From Cycas panzhihuaensis (Eukaryota; Cycadophyta), in assembly GCA_023213395.1 (NCBI GenBank), contig CM041465.1:134423741-134487740 (forward strand): DNA of 64,000 nucleotides. Direction: 5' to 3'. This document shows positions 45,330-57,612 of the stretch, piece by piece. Every line of letters starts with the position of its first letter. Within the stretch, counting starts at the first letter, position 1. A program made the position numbers and the translations under genes. Under the pieces are notes generated by a model. That model was not told the DNA's origin. It worked only from the letters and a program-made list of their open reading frames with translations, and searched no databases.

Positions 45330-45833
45330 GTATTTATAACAATTGTCTATCTTATTGTGTTTTCCCATCAAAGTATGGGCATAAATAGATGATGTAGCCA
45401 CCTAAGGTTTATCTTCCCCTTGAAATTTATATGACTAAGGGTTGGTTCTAGTTAGTCAACTTGGGCATGAAATATGATAGTTTTTTCAACTTTTGACATG
45501 TTTTCTCATTGAAATATTTTTAACAAATGTCATGGATTATTTCTAAGAGAATGTTTGCATGCTAGTGTATAAGAGCTTGCATGTGGGGTTCGAAGATGTG
45601 TGTTACATTTTTTTTTCTAGTTGTTTTATATTTTGTTTTGGTTTTTTTAGGAGGTTTCCAACGTATAGAGTTCATCAACAATTGTTAGATCTTTGTTTAA
45701 GGGCCATTTGTTGGTTAATCCCTCATCAACGTCCTAATTTGTAATGATTTATGTGGACAATCCAACTAGCTTGATATTTTATATGCGAGCAAAAGTTTAA
45801 TGGTATTTGTTGTAATTTTTTTCAGTTATTTGT

Positions 45834-46145
45834 GATTTATTTTCAATACCCTTGATTTATTTCTTTGACATACAATTGATCCTCTTACATTTGTTTTGCA
45901 CTACTAATAATGCCTTGGTGGGACTTACATGTTTAAGGGGTTTGGTCATGTGAAGAATTCAATGAATTTTATAATTGTTGCCAACTCTTTGATTATCATA
46001 GCTATCTCATTCATTGATCTATGGTTTATTTTAAATACCCTTGATTTATTCCTCTAAGATAATAGTGGATTCCTTTACATGTGTCTTACACTACTAACAA
46101 TGCTTTGGTACAACATACATGTCAAAGGGTTTTAGTCGAGTGAAA
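45834..46145. repeat. Diverged tandem duplication, period ~189 bp
   Basis: AATACCCTTGATTTATT, then CACTACTAATAATGCCTTGG, recur with changes at 45844 and 46033 onward, both followed by ACATGTxxAAGGGxTTxxGTC. Around it (45330-46590) I see no gene. Confidence 0.7.
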
Positions 46146-46589
46146 ACTCAAATGTTTTACAATACCATTGTTGGTCTTACATCTTATAATGACTTTGTAG
46201 GTTTTAAACTCTTTTGTGACACTAAATTATTTCTCCACTTTGTCGTCCCTTTTGTGACAAGGGCATAGCTCAACAATTTCCATTTGAATTTTTTGATGTG
46301 ATTTTGGTTGGGATTTCATAGTAATTAATGATAATATTATAGAGAATACTTGTAAATATTATATTTAGTATTTTTTAAGAAAAAATAATTTCAAAAGCTT
46401 TTGTGTACCTTAAAAGAAGAAAATCACCCAATAACTCTAAAAGATGATTTTCTTAAATGACTTATTATTTCCTTATATATGTGAAGTTATATACATGTTA
46501 TCCAAAAGCTAATTAATTTATCATTTTAGGGTGAAGTTGATCTCATAGTCAAATAACCTTTATTTCTAGGTGATGTTGGTTGTATTAAA

Positions 46590-47430
46590 ATGGGAAACAT
46601 AAAAAGCCCCCCCTTATATAATGTACTTTACTTACAAAGCACGTGACTTGTGGATTTTAATGTCATAAATTTTTATCTTTCCATTTCATTGTCTTTGGTT
46701 TTCATATTCTTTTACTTGACTAAATATTGATTTATCTACTTAGTACATTATTGTTTAGTCTTGATGTTCATGATTTCGTTGGGCTCCACAAGCATATATT
46801 TTTAGTCTAGCTTAGGTAGACTTGAGTATGGTACTACCTTTTTATCTATTTTTTCCTTTAAGTTAAGGTGCATGGAAGATTATGAGTTTTGGACTTGGCT
46901 AAATCAAATTTATAGGCCATTTCACTAGTGTTATGTTGTATTTCAAAGGATCTATAAAATTAGGTTGGAGTTTTTCCCTTTATTTTTCAAAATCATGGTT
47001 TATTTATATGGCTATAACCTCAAGAACACTTAATCACCCACCTCAATGCTTCTTTCAAATTTTGTGACTACTCTTACCATTTAATTCTATTTTTTGGTAT
47101 ATTTGAGTTATTATTGAAGGTACAAAGAATTTCTTTTATTTGCCTCATTTGTGTTCTTATGGTGAGTGTTTTGGCTTGGGATGCTACATAGATCAAAGGA
47201 GGAGGATCATACTTATAAAATGTTTTGAATAACATCATCTTGGTTCTTGAGCACTATGTGGTATTATACCACCACTTTGTTAGGTGCAATGATTTGTGCC
47301 ATTACCTTGTTTATCTAAGGTGGAACACTTTAAGTATCTTTTTGAACACTTATCAAACTTGAGACTAGCTCTAAATTTGACGGTGATAAGTTTTACTCTT
47401 AAAACAATTTTGTTTACTCTCTTCTCATGA
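46590..47430 (-). pseudogene. Gypsy-E: chromovirus integrase C-terminus and chromodomain relic
   Basis: The minus strand from 47400 downwards reads, with frame changes: KWWYNTT, YKYDPPPLI, SIEVGDXVFLRL, GYSHINKP, FYRSFEIQHNTSEMAYKFDL, and VVPYSSLP, then INQYLVKWKNM and NEMERWKFM, a chromodomain (usual form EYLVKWKxLPxxDATWE). This is the integrase end of a plant chromovirus. It is distinct from the chromodomain at 48.8-49.0 kb, so it is a separate, older copy. Confidence 0.75.
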
Positions 47431-48738
47431 ATGAAGTATCCTCAAATACCCAATGCATCGAGAATAAATAATGATCAAATTTAGCGTAATAGAAACAGAT
47501 ATGCAAGCACATACATGCATGCCACATAAGCAACTGCCTACAACACTAAAGCTTGGATTTCAACAAAGAATTATTTTTATTACAAAGAATTGATCATAAT
47601 ACAAAAGTTTAATTACATTGAACCATTGAAGTACAATGTATAGAAATGTTGTTATTACACAACACTTTGCTTCTCTTCTAATTCCTCACTCTCCAAAGTT
47701 TCAAGTGTTTAGTCCTCCTAAGTCCAAAAGTCCCCTTCTAAGGTGCTACTTCATGCTTATATACAAATTGTTGAAGCATGAGTTTTTCCCTCCAACAAAC
47801 GAGGTTGGTCATCTATTAAAGGCCTTATGTAGGTGTTAGAATTAATACTTTAGTGTGGGATGGAGGAGGTAGGTAACGTTGAAGTGCTTTAATTGTTTGG
47901 TGTAGGCATTTGTATATAGCTTAACTGGTTATGTAGTTAAATGAGTTTTGAATGATGTTCCATTTCATTTATGTTCACAACTCTTTTGTTCTATATTTGT
48001 GTGCCATGTGTTGGCCTCAGATAGGCTTGCATTTTATTGGCCCGCTATATTGCCATTCTTGTTGTCACTCCAACACTTAATCAAATGGCTCGAATTAGCT
48101 CTTTATCTTCATCTAATGGCTAATGTCATTATTCATAAGCCCATTTGTGTGTCAATCTTCTTGCACTCATGCTTTTCATCATTTGCCTACAATGTTTCCT
48201 TTGTTGCACATGGGATGCGAGATGCAATCTATTGTCACTTCATCTCTAAATGAATGACTAAGATTTGGCTTCATGATCTTCATTCAATGGTCCATATTTA
48301 TTACAAGTTTTTGTAGTAGTAATGGCCTTTGGCAATCCAAAGCCACATGTTCATTGAACATTGGCTACATATCTCGCATCTTGATTCACTCAGCATCCTT
48401 TTCTCATGTTTCCTTTTCACTTATCAATGGCTCAAATTAAAACTTACATCTCCATCTCACGGTTAACATTCATCACATCTTTCGCTTTTTTGTGACTGTT
48501 TTCCCTCTCACGACTTGCGACTTGCAATTGCTTGGTGAGTCATTCTTCAAATTTCCTGCAAGACATGAGAGAAGGACCAGAAGCTCGTGCTCGTGTTTTT
48601 TCATCAAAATTCTACTTTTTTGCCTTACATTCTTGAGATGTGAGATGTGAAAATTTTCTATTTAAAAGCTTTTAATTTCAAAATTTTTCTAAGTATCTTC
48701 ATTTTGTACATAATGTACACATTGATACTCGTATATCA
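47431..48738 (-). repeat. Probable 3' LTR of Gypsy-D
   Basis: On the minus strand the Gypsy-D reading frame ends just before a purine-rich AAGGGGAGGA, and TGATATACGAG begins at 48738, the usual place for an LTR start. The other edge could not be fixed; the partner LTR would lie beyond 64000. The region has no coding homology. Confidence 0.5.
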
Positions 48739-49493
48739 TCCTCCCCTTGCTACGAAAATTTGAGCTATTGCTCAAATGCTCCTTGAAATTCTTACCACTT
48801 CTGCTTACCAAAAAATTTCAATTCATCTTTGCCAATCCATATGCTATTTTCATGGGCTAACCCATGCCACTTAATCAAATATTTATGATAATTCTTGTCT
48901 TGAGTCTGCACTTCTTTCCTGTTTGAAATTGCTTTGATTAAGACCTTCATCCTTTTTATTACTTACTCTTGCCAATTTGTTAAAAGGTTTGTTGCTTCTT
49001 CACCTTATGGATAATAAGTATACATATATGAAACATTGAATATAGGCAAAATATTAATATCAATAGGTGATTCGATTTCATATGCATTCTTATTGATTCT
49101 CTTTTGAATCCTGCATGACTCTATCTTGGAAATCTCTTTTTTTGCAAATACACCATCACAAGATTGCATTCATTGAACTCTTTAATTTTTATAGGCCAAT
49201 ACGATTGCTCCTTATAATTATAGTTGCTCTTTTCCAACTATTGCTTAAACTTCTTCATGAACTCATTTCAAATGTTTCGTCAATCTTTTTGCATTATCAC
49301 TCATTTGCTTTGTTACAACTAATTTAGCTGAATTAACTGTTGTCATAGGCTTTCGTTTAAACATAATTTAAAATGGTGACTTTCTTGTTGATCTATTTAG
49401 GAAATTGTTATAAGCAAACTCAACCTATAGCAATACACTGTCCCACTACTTTGGTTTGTCTTTTGCTAAACTCTTCAGTAAATTTCCAAGTGA
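48739..49493 (-). pseudogene. Gypsy-D integrase C-terminus and chromodomain (broken)
   Basis: The minus strand reads VEFAYNNFLNRSTRKSPF (integrase after the catalytic Glu) at about 49440-49380 and KEVQTQDKNYHKYLIKWHGL with HENSIWIGKDEL at 48930-48820, a chromodomain that would bind modified histone tails. It ends in a QGEDDI-like tail before the purine tract. Cut off at 49494 by Gypsy-B. Confidence 0.85.
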
Positions 49494-49498
49494 TCTAT

Positions 49499-50309
49499 TG
49501 TTGGAGCATAATGTGACACACTGGGCTATGGGCAACCAGAGAGGAGCCGACTTTCCTTGGATTGTGCAGGTACGGACCGTACGGAAGTACACATGCAGTG
49601 AAAAATGGAGAATCCAACATTCTGGGTACGTATGATAGGTGCCTACCTCCGGGCAGAATGCAAGCGAATAGGATTGGTACGCATGGAAAGACTGTACAGA
49701 AGGGAGCCTAGAGTGACGTCAGACGTACATACGGACGTACAGACAAGTTAAGACAATGATTAAGGAATCTAACTAATGGTTAGGAAGAGGTACGCATGAT
49801 GAAAAAGGTACAGTTATGACAGATAGTCATAACCCTTCAACGAAAAGACACCAAGGAGCATATTTATGTAACTTCCTAAGGGCCATTCGGTTAGGGTGAG
49901 AGCCAAGTATACCAGAACACATTGGTACGGAGACCAGTATGCATGGAAGCAGTCTGAAGCCGTGTATTTTGATGGGTACCTCCTGGGTACGCATGTGACA
50001 GAGTTAGTGTATAAGGCTGGAATGCACAGGGAATGCATTCCAACACCTTGTGTAAAAGAAATATTGCTTAATAAAATAAGAAGTTACGTAGAAAACTGTG
50101 TATTCTCTGTGTTTATGAGGATGGAATGCTGAATATGTGTTGATTTCTGTGCTACTGTGTACTACTGTGATATAATTATATGGAAACATTAAATAATCTA
50201 TGGAATGTATGTGGATAATCATGTTGATTGTATCCTAACTAGACTATAGCCTATGTAACCTTGATAAGTATACCTTTCCCATAAGTGCAGTGAGAAATCT
50301 AAGTCAACA
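49499..50309 (+). repeat. Gypsy-B 5' LTR
   Basis: 811 bp, TGTTGGAGCATAATG to AAGTCAACA. It is related to the Gypsy-A LTR in ends and in the GGTACGCATG-type motifs but clearly diverged. Confidence 0.95.
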
Positions 50310-50323
50310 TTGGTTCCGTTGCC
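50310..50323 (+). promoter_or_regulatory. Gypsy-B primer binding site
   Basis: TTGGTTCCGTTGCC directly after the LTR, close to the aspartate-tRNA type TGGCGCCGTTGCC. Confidence 0.68.
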
Positions 50324-50448
50324 TACGTCCATTGAGGAGGGACAGGGCCTAGGAGTCTCAAAAAGAGGAATGTGTAAAGGGCAGAGGACCACGGTCATTG
50401 CCGTGATGGCGGTCAGAACTAAGTTTTCGGCAGCCAAGGGACCTTCCA

Positions 50449-52300
50449 ATGCCACCTAAGAGGCCTTCAAAGGCGGAAGAGCCACAAAAGGATACTTCAC
50501 CCAAAGGGAAGGAAACAAGCATACAGAGGGCATTACGATGGTCGAAGAAGTCAAAACTGAGAACAACAAGGAGATTAAGTTCGCAGAACAACGAGACTAA
50601 GGGACAGTCCGTTGAAGAATCTGAGGCAAGTGGAGCCCAAACACCTCAAGAACAAGGAGAGGGAACTAATGGCGAACGAATGGTATTAACACCAGCCCCA
50701 ATCAAAGATGACCTGTTCAGTCCAGAATATGAAGAAAAACCAAAGGTGGATGAAGAATATAAAGACACGGTAACAAAAGAGGGAAGTATACTTGTGGAGG
50801 ACAGTCCAAAGGACCTAAATGACAACGAGAAGAAGGCAGAGGAAGGTCCCTTGGCATATTGGGAAAATAAGCTCACAAGATAGCTTTTTGAGGATTCATC
50901 AGAAAAGGGATCTGATTAATCATATATAACAGTGACACCATTAACAATACAAGTGCCAGGTGTAGTGGAACCTATACAAATTAAAACCCCATTTAAGAAT
51001 CTGTTATTTGAGAAAGATAACATTGGAGTGGGCACTCCAAGTACATCTCCAAAATAGGAGAAAAGGGAAGAATCACCACCAGGTGGGACACCATTACAAT
51101 CCCCCAAGATGGATGATTACAGAGACTTTGGAAAGCTAATTTTCAACGACACTTTGGATGCAGCCGAACACGTATACCTCTTTCAGAATCTGATTGACGT
51201 GAAAAAGATTACAGACAAGGATGAGATAAAAGCCAAATTCGCCTGTACACTGAGGGGAGTACCGTTGGCATGGTACAAAGAAGTAAACAAGAATGACTCA
51301 TGGGCGAAAATCAAGAAATCCTTCGAAGAAAGATTCCATAAATCTGTAGAGCAAGCAGTGGAAATTGCCCTAAGGGAGATCAAACAAAGGCCGGGAGAAT
51401 CAATGTTAACTTATATTAGCGGAATGAAAATCATTGCGGCCAGTATGATCAATGAAACGATAATTGACCACAATATGAAGAATTATTTTGCGAGGGGATT
51501 GAATGAAAAACTGAAAGCCATGATGCATGCCCATCGTTAAAATCATTTTAAAATGCCTAAGATTTAGCATTGGACTTTGAAATGGAGATGGATGCACAGG
51601 TAGGAGGACATGACTCCCTCCTATTAAGATTGCAAGAGGAAATCAGGGAACTCAAGCAAAACCAGTATAATCGACCCTTCTGCTGTGGGAGTAGCGTAAG
51701 AGGAATCGATCGGAAGCCCTAAGAAAGGAAGTGGCAAGGTTAAAAATAAGAAATAGCAGAGAAGAAGAAACGACAAAGAAAAAGATCATGCAGGCAGAGT
51801 AACCAAATAGTGCCATATCTGTGAAGAGAATTCACATACGACCAAAGAATGTGAACTTAATCCAAAGAATAGCACGTTGTACCAAAGGGACAAATGGTGC
51901 CACATATGCGATGTAGATACGCATATGACTAAAGATTGCTTCTATAATCCCATAGGGAAAGCCTACAGAGGACAAGGTAGGGGAAGGGGAGGCAACCAAC
52001 CTCGGAATGTTTACACAACGAGGGGTACATAGGAGCCCTAAAAAAAGAAACAACCCATGGGAAGATGTCTCATTTGTTTACAATTTGGGCACTAGAAGTC
52101 TGAATGCCCAACTAAACAAGAATCTGACGAAACCATTCGTGTCAAAGAATCATGCGGCCCAAGTGAGCATAAAACAGAGGATTGTAAAGGGAAGGCCAAA
52201 ACCACTAACCTAATGACGATTATACCAGAAAGTAAAAATGTAAAACTCCAAAATAAACAGAAGGAGAAACAAAACGGAGAATACCCGAATCCACAAACAT
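50449..52300 (+). pseudogene. Gypsy-B gag with four zinc-knuckle segments (broken)
   Basis: It starts MPPKRPSKAEEPQKD, colinear with Gypsy-A gag. Open parts are 50449-50883 and 51109-51540, with LIFNDTLDAAEHVYLF, FACTLRGVPLAWYKE, and WAKIKKSFEERF. Four knuckles: CHICEENSHTTKEC (51815), CHICDVDTHMTKDC (51900), CLICLQFGH-xKSEC (52065) and ESCGPSEHKTEDC (52145; first Cys changed). TAG codons interrupt, for example at 50881. Confidence 0.92.
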
Positions 52301-52439
52301 AAATAAATCGGTTTAAACAAGCAAAACAAGTGTTGGATGGCTTAGCTCAAGAAGAAAATGCATTACCAATGGGGAAACCAGAAACCAAATATGTATACGT
52401 ACGGAAAAATAAACAAAAAGAAAAAGAAAACATGCCAGA

Positions 52440-53532
52440 AGAACCAAAGGTGCAGCCTTAGATGGTGCAGGTGGAAGAATTATTCAAAGGATTACCAGCA
52501 GAGGATATTTCAAGAATGCTATTGTTGATGGAGAATTTGATAAAACAACTACAATTAACTATCCCCCTATGCCAAGTAATTGATTGTATTAAAGAAGGAA
52601 TATTACAACGCGGAATTACAAAAAGTTTAAAGAAAATAATGCCATCATTCGACATGGATCCTATGGTGATAATGATGGTACTGGGAGAAACATTCCCAAA
52701 AGTAATTGTCAACAGAGGCGCAACCGTCAACGTATTACCTACTGCAACATGGCGAAAACTAGGAAGCCCAAAGTTGGAGACAACAACATATTTGTTAAAG
52801 TTGGCCAACAAATTATTAGTGCGACCTATGGGAAGATTAGTCGACATCAAGGTGGATGTGGCAAGAATTATCGTAAAGATTGACTTTACCATCGTAGAAA
52901 CAGAAAAATGAGCAATACCCTATCCAACATTATTGGGAAGACCTTGGCTATATAAGGCCCAATGCCTCCAAAATTGGAAGAATGTGGCTTTCACCTTGTC
53001 AGATAATAGGAATAAAGTGATATTACTAATGTTGGGAAGGAGCTTCATTGAGATGATACCAGACGAGGGATACAGTACGACTATCGTAAGTGAAACAACA
53101 GCCTCTTCCCTCGATGAAGAGAATCTCTATCATACTGCTGAAGAACCCACCAAATTGATCGACTACCAAGAAGCAGAACCGGCGTACTTTGGAGAAATTT
53201 ACAACTCTTCAAATGATGAAAACCGGATGAGATTTGTGGATTATTGGCTACAAGATGCATATAAAGTGAACCCCTCATCCTATAGGTGTAACCTACTTTC
53301 TTGGAATGTAACTAAGGACGTTAATATTAAATCTAAATTTGTTGATTATACGAGTGTTAATAATAACATAAAAAAGCTAGACCCAAGCCCAAATCCCCTT
53401 TTTAACTCAAACCCTTATCCTAATTCACCTCCTAATACCCCAACCCCCTCTAACCCTAACCTTCCCTCTACCTCTGGTGTGGGTCTTGAGGTAGACTGCC
53501 CTTCCCCACCCCCATCCCGAGGAAGGAAGTAA
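52440..53532 (+). pseudogene. Gypsy-B protease and linker (broken)
   Basis: FDMDPMVIMMVLGETFPKVI, IVNRGATVNVLPTATWRKLG (catalytic Asp changed to Asn), LKLANKLLVRPMGRL, and GRPWLYKAQC match Gypsy-A. The frame then stays open for 199 codons (52933-53532) through YFGEIYNSSNDE and MRFVDYWLQDAYKVN and a Pro/Asn-rich part ending SPPP. It is the same frame as gag here. Confidence 0.9.
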
Positions 53533-53699
53533 CAAACCTTCCTCATCTTCTTTAGAGGTACATCTACCCAGCGGAAGATCTTTTTCAACCATCGGCGCCA
53601 AATTTAAGGAAGAAGAAAAGGAACTTATTGAGAGTATCCCTAAAGATTCCAGTCTAGGAAACAAAATTGCCACTCTAGAAGATAGAAATCATGGAGAAT

Positions 53700-54082
53700 A
53701 CGTTGGAGATTATGTAAAACCCTTTTATGAAGAACCATTATGTGGAATTTCCCATTTGAGACATTGTAGAGAATATTGGTTAGGAGAAGATCAATTAAGG
53801 GATCATAAGAAGAAATCAACAAAGCATACCACACCAAGGAAAAGGCGAAAAAAGACAAGGCATGACTGCCATGACAAGACATCGTATTTCAAGAAGGATG
53901 ATCGAGTATGGCAATTTGACAACAAATCCCAAACAACCCAAGGAGAATTGAAGATGCATTGGAAAGGCCCATGTATGATTGAGAAGGTGTACAAAAATGG
54001 CACTATCCAGTTGAAAAAACTATTAGGCCAGCTACTACATGAAATGGTCAAGGGTAGTAAACTGAAACCCTATATCAACTAG
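53700..54082 (+). pseudogene. Gypsy-B deletion junction and integrase C-terminus
   Basis: HCREYWLGEDQLRD matches the start of the extra module in Gypsy-A (HCVEYWMEHGNWD). At about 53800 it passes into KKTRHDCHDKTSYFKKDD, then KMHWKGPCMIEKVYKNGTIQ and VKGSKLKPYIN, the integrase end (Gypsy-A: LKMRWLGPYIAK and LKPYIE). The whole stretch is open from 53756 to 54082. Confidence 0.85.
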
Positions 54083-54340
54083 GGTGTAGCAACTTACCAG
54101 CCGAATCAGCTAGTTGTACTATATTACGTTGCATGAAGTTGAGGCAAATCGAATTGCCTTAATACCGAAATGTGATCCACTCCGGTATGGAAACAAAACT
54201 AAAAAAAAAAGTTAAAAACTAAGAAAAACAACTGTAACTTATACTATATACATAAGCAATATGAAGAATAATTGAAAACAAGGATATTATGACTAAAAGA
54301 ATCAAGATAAGAAAGAATTCTATCAAAAAAACTCTGAATT
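54083..54340 (+). other. Gypsy-B post-integrase spacer
   Basis: Non-coding and similar to 27701-27917 of Gypsy-A, with an A-rich part at 54198-54235. Confidence 0.6.
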
Positions 54341-54740
54341 TTTCATACATACCGGCAAAATACACTATACGTACTAGGAAAAGTACGTTACCAGGTATGT
54401 ACTATGTAAAATATATTATACATACCAGAAAAGAACGTTATCTGGTACGCACTGTGTAAAATAAGACAAAATACACTTTGCGTGCAAAAAAATCTTCTAT
54501 CCGACACGCACTATGTAAAATAGGCTAAAATATAGTATGTATACTAAAAAAGTATGCTACGAGGTATGCATAGTTAAAAATGGATAAGTTAAATAGTTTA
54601 TATTATGCGTACCGCAAAAAGTATGCCATCAAAGTACGCATAGAACAAAGAACCAAATAAGACAAAAGTATATATTACGTACCTGTAAACATTCCCGCAT
54701 GGTACGCAACCAGAGATCGATCACAACTTCGTCCGGATTC
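54341..54740 (+). repeat. Hairpin-repeat array between integrase end and ORF3 (Gypsy-B)
   Basis: About six units of the same kind as at 27918-28480, for example CTATACGTACTAGGAAAAGT then ACCAGGTATGTACTATGTAA, with spacing of about 58-80 bases. The last unit (ACGTACCTGTAAACATTCCC) matches the last one in Gypsy-A (ACGTACCTGTGAGCATTCCC). Confidence 0.82.
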
Positions 54741-54918
54741 TCAACAACAAGTAACCGAGCACAACCTTGCGATCCAGGGAGACAGAAGGACGTAATTTGA
54801 CCTCAATTTAGCAAGTATACAATCAAGCAATAGTAACCATACTAGAAAAGGTATGCACGTAGGGTTCGTACCCATTCTCCAAGAAATTTCAGTTTCTTTT
54901 TGGAACTCCATAACCAGC

Positions 54919-55990
54919 ATGAGAACAACAAGGTGCCAGGAGACTTTTATACCCAGGTTGAAGAAGGGCCTCGAAGCATTACCCCCTCCATTTCAGGCAA
55001 AAATCAGGCAAGTTACCTGGGGAGAGTACATATACTGTAACCCTATGTACTATGACCCAGAAATCATGGATAGTATCTTGACAGAATTGAAGAAGGATAT
55101 GAACAAGATTAAGTTGAATGCAGAAATAGTACATCTGATAACAGGACTTCCCAATGAAGGGGAAGTACCTGCAGTGACTAAACGCTCCGAAGTGGACCTC
55201 GGGTTATGGCTGAAAGAGTTTTGCCAAGAGCACACCCAACTGACTTCAGGTGGAATCCATGTACCAGATATCAAAGACATCCGGTTATAGTGGATAGCCA
55301 AAGTTATTAGTTCTAGGTTTTTGTCAAAAAGGAAATGCACCTACATTCTAGGGGGAATGATGCCAATATTGTTGAAGATTCGTGATGGAGAGAAGATGGA
55401 TTGGTCTGAATTTCTGGAAGAAGACGTGCGGTAGCAAATTCAGGAGATAATGACCCATCCTCTTCACCACCCTTCACTATTGCTAGCTATCCTATTTTAC
55501 CAGTGTCCAAATGTACAGTTGGTGAAGACAACCACTTCTTCAAAGGAACCCCTAATTAAAAAATGGGTGACTGAGTTTTAAGATACAACAACAAATCTAG
55601 AAGTTAAAAGGAAAGTACAAAAGCATATGAGTAAAGTACTTAAATGGTTGCAGCAAACCCTTGGGACACCAATTTCTCACCGGGTTAAGCAAACCATACG
55701 AAAAAATAGTAAAAGAAAGAAGAATGATGAAGAATCAGCAGAGGCAGAGGATGTGGAAGTTCCCTTAGAAGAATGGGAAGATTTTCCACTAGAAATGGAA
55801 GCAGGGGAGACGTCCGCACCACCCCTGACAGAGAATAAATCCAGTCAGGTCATACAGCTAATTATGGACATGGAAGAAGGGTATAAGGCAGAAATAACAG
55901 CCCTTTAGGAAAAAATTAAGGAAAAAGATGTCATAATTACTACACTAACCCAAATCAATGAGGAAATTTTGTCTACAAGACAATAGCAGT
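54919..55990 (+). pseudogene. Gypsy-B ORF3 (broken by a few stops)
   Basis: It starts MRTTRCQETFIPRLKK in one frame with Gypsy-A ORF3 along the whole length: YIYCNPMYYDPEIMDSIL, LPNEGEVPAVTKRSEVD, WIAKVISSRFLSKRKCTYI, LLKIRDGEKMDWSEFLEED, HPSLLLAILFYQCPNVQL, then a basic patch (RKNSKRKKNDEE), WEEWEDFP, and a helical tail VIQLIMDMEEGYKAEITAL. Stops at 55288, 55432, 55577 and 55905 are TAG or TAA. Unlike Gypsy-A it keeps the segment KVLKWLQQTLGTPISHRVKQ. Conserved frame with many substitutions implies it once coded for a protein. Confidence 0.75.
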
Positions 55991-56046
55991 AGGAGCAGCC
56001 TTGAGATGGGGAGGGGGAGGAATACCCCAAATTTTAAAAAATTTTG

Positions 56047-56064
56047 TTGAGCAAGGATGCTCAA
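56047..56064 (+). other. Perfect short hairpin before the 3' LTR of Gypsy-B
   Basis: TTGAGCA-AGGA-TGCTCAA, identical to 29795-29812, 25 bases before the LTR. Confidence 0.8.
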
Positions 56065-56089
56065 ACCCTTCATGTTGACCGGAGATAGA

Positions 56090-56923
56090 TGTTGGAGCAT
56101 AATGTGACACGTTGGGCTATGGGCAACCAGAGAGGAGCCAACTTTCCTTAGACTGTGCAGATATGGACCGTACAGAAGTACGCATGTAGCGAAAAATAGA
56201 GAATCCAGCATTCTGGGTACATATGACAGGTGTGTATCTAGTAAGGTACGTAACACAGATATGTACCTTCGGGTAGAACGCAAGCGAACAGGATCGGTAC
56301 GCATGGAAAGACTGGATGTAAGGGAGTTCTGGAGTGACGCCGAGACGCATTTCTGGACGAGTTAAGACAATGATTAAGGAATCTAACCAATGGTTAGGAA
56401 GAGGTACGCATGATGGAAAAGGTATGGTTATGACAGACAGTCATAACCCTTCAGTGAAAAGACATCAGGGAGCATATTTATGTGACTTCCTAAGGGCCAT
56501 TCGGTTAGGGTGAGAGCCAAGTATACTAGTACACATTGGTACAGAGACCAGTACGCATGGAAGCAGCCTAAAGCCGTGTATTTTGATGGGTCCCTCCTGG
56601 GTACGCATGTGACAGAGTTAGTGTATAAGGTTAGAATGCACAGGGAATGCATTCCAGCACCTTATGTAAAAGAAATATTGCTTAATAAAATAAGAAGTTA
56701 CGTGGAAAATTGTGTATTCTCTATGTTTATGAGGATGGAATGCTGAATATGTGCTGATTTATGTGCTACTGTGTACTGTTGTGATATAATTATGTGGAAA
56801 CATTAAATAATCTGTGGAATGTATGTGGATAATCATGTTGACTGTATCCTAACTAGACTATAGCCTGTGTAACCTTGACAAGTGTACCTTTCCCATAAGT
56901 GCAGTGGGAAATCTAAGTCAACA
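56090..56923 (+). repeat. Gypsy-B 3' LTR
   Basis: 834 bp, TGTTGGAGCATAATG to AAGTCAACA, very similar to 49499-50309, with a small insertion near 56235-56265 and a changed stretch near 56335. Confidence 0.95.
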
Positions 56924-57612
56924 CCTATTAACAACTTCAATTTGTTTATTTGTTTGTGGATGGTAAGTGCTGCTATATTGCAACTTCGTTCTTAGCTTCT
57001 TCCATAAAGTTCCATAACAATGACTTGGAAACCTAGTATTATAGTTAGATGTTGTGGTTCTAAGCAAGCCATGTAATCGAACAATCTCTCAAAAGTATAA
57101 ATTTGCTACTTTACATGCATGACTAGTGTATGTACAAACAACAAAATATGCTATTTTTGGAGATCTATTTATAACTACAAGGATGGAAACATTACTACAT
57201 TGTATATGACAACCCCAAAATGAAGTCCAGAGAAATTTCAGTCCATGGTTCTTTTGGTATAGAAAACAACTTGTACAAGCCCACGTTATGGCTCTATCCC
57301 TTTGACTGTTGATAAACTCCATGTTACTCCATGATCTTATTTACCTATTTTTGCACCCATAGCCAAAACTAATGTTCCTTTACAAATGCTAGAGTTTTTT
57401 CTCTCTAAAAATATTCTTATAATTCTCTACTATGAAGTTCTTGAATGAGAATTTCCCTCATAGAACTATTTGGTATGCATAATTGCTTTTCCTTAAATAA
57501 GTATCCTTCTTATATGCAATACTCAGATAATTCATTATTATGGCTCATAGTGGTTTGCTTGATTTATTCTATGATTAGTCTAAATCCCTTGTCTTTCTTA
57601 TACAACTTTAAT
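56924..57612 (-). pseudogene. Gypsy-D integrase, zinc-binding part and core (broken)
   Basis: The minus strand reads EGYLFKEKQLCIPNSSMREI and LIQELHSRELYKNIF (HHCC region), ISILVVINRSPKIAYFV-like core with VARLHGLL-like text, and STYHPQTNKQIEVVNR at 56960-56925, which holds the catalytic Glu. The Gypsy-B insertion site lies right behind this motif. Confidence 0.85.

Larger units (their letters stand above)
49499..56923 (+). mobile_element. Gypsy-B: deletion derivative of the Gypsy-A family
   Basis: LTRs 49499-50309 and 56090-56923, target duplication TCTAT (49494-49498) and CCTAT (56924-56928), one C-to-T change apart. Gag and protease match Gypsy-A closely, but from about 53800 the sequence jumps to the last 90 codons of integrase: RT, RNase H, the integrase core and the second gag-like module are absent. 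The hairpin array, ORF3 and the terminal hairpin are kept. 7.4 kb against 10.6 kb for Gypsy-A. Confidence 0.95.

Noticed and set aside
45114-45392. Open frame of 92 codons
   Set aside because: It arises from the duplicated arm of the inverted-repeat element and the adjacent microsatellite.
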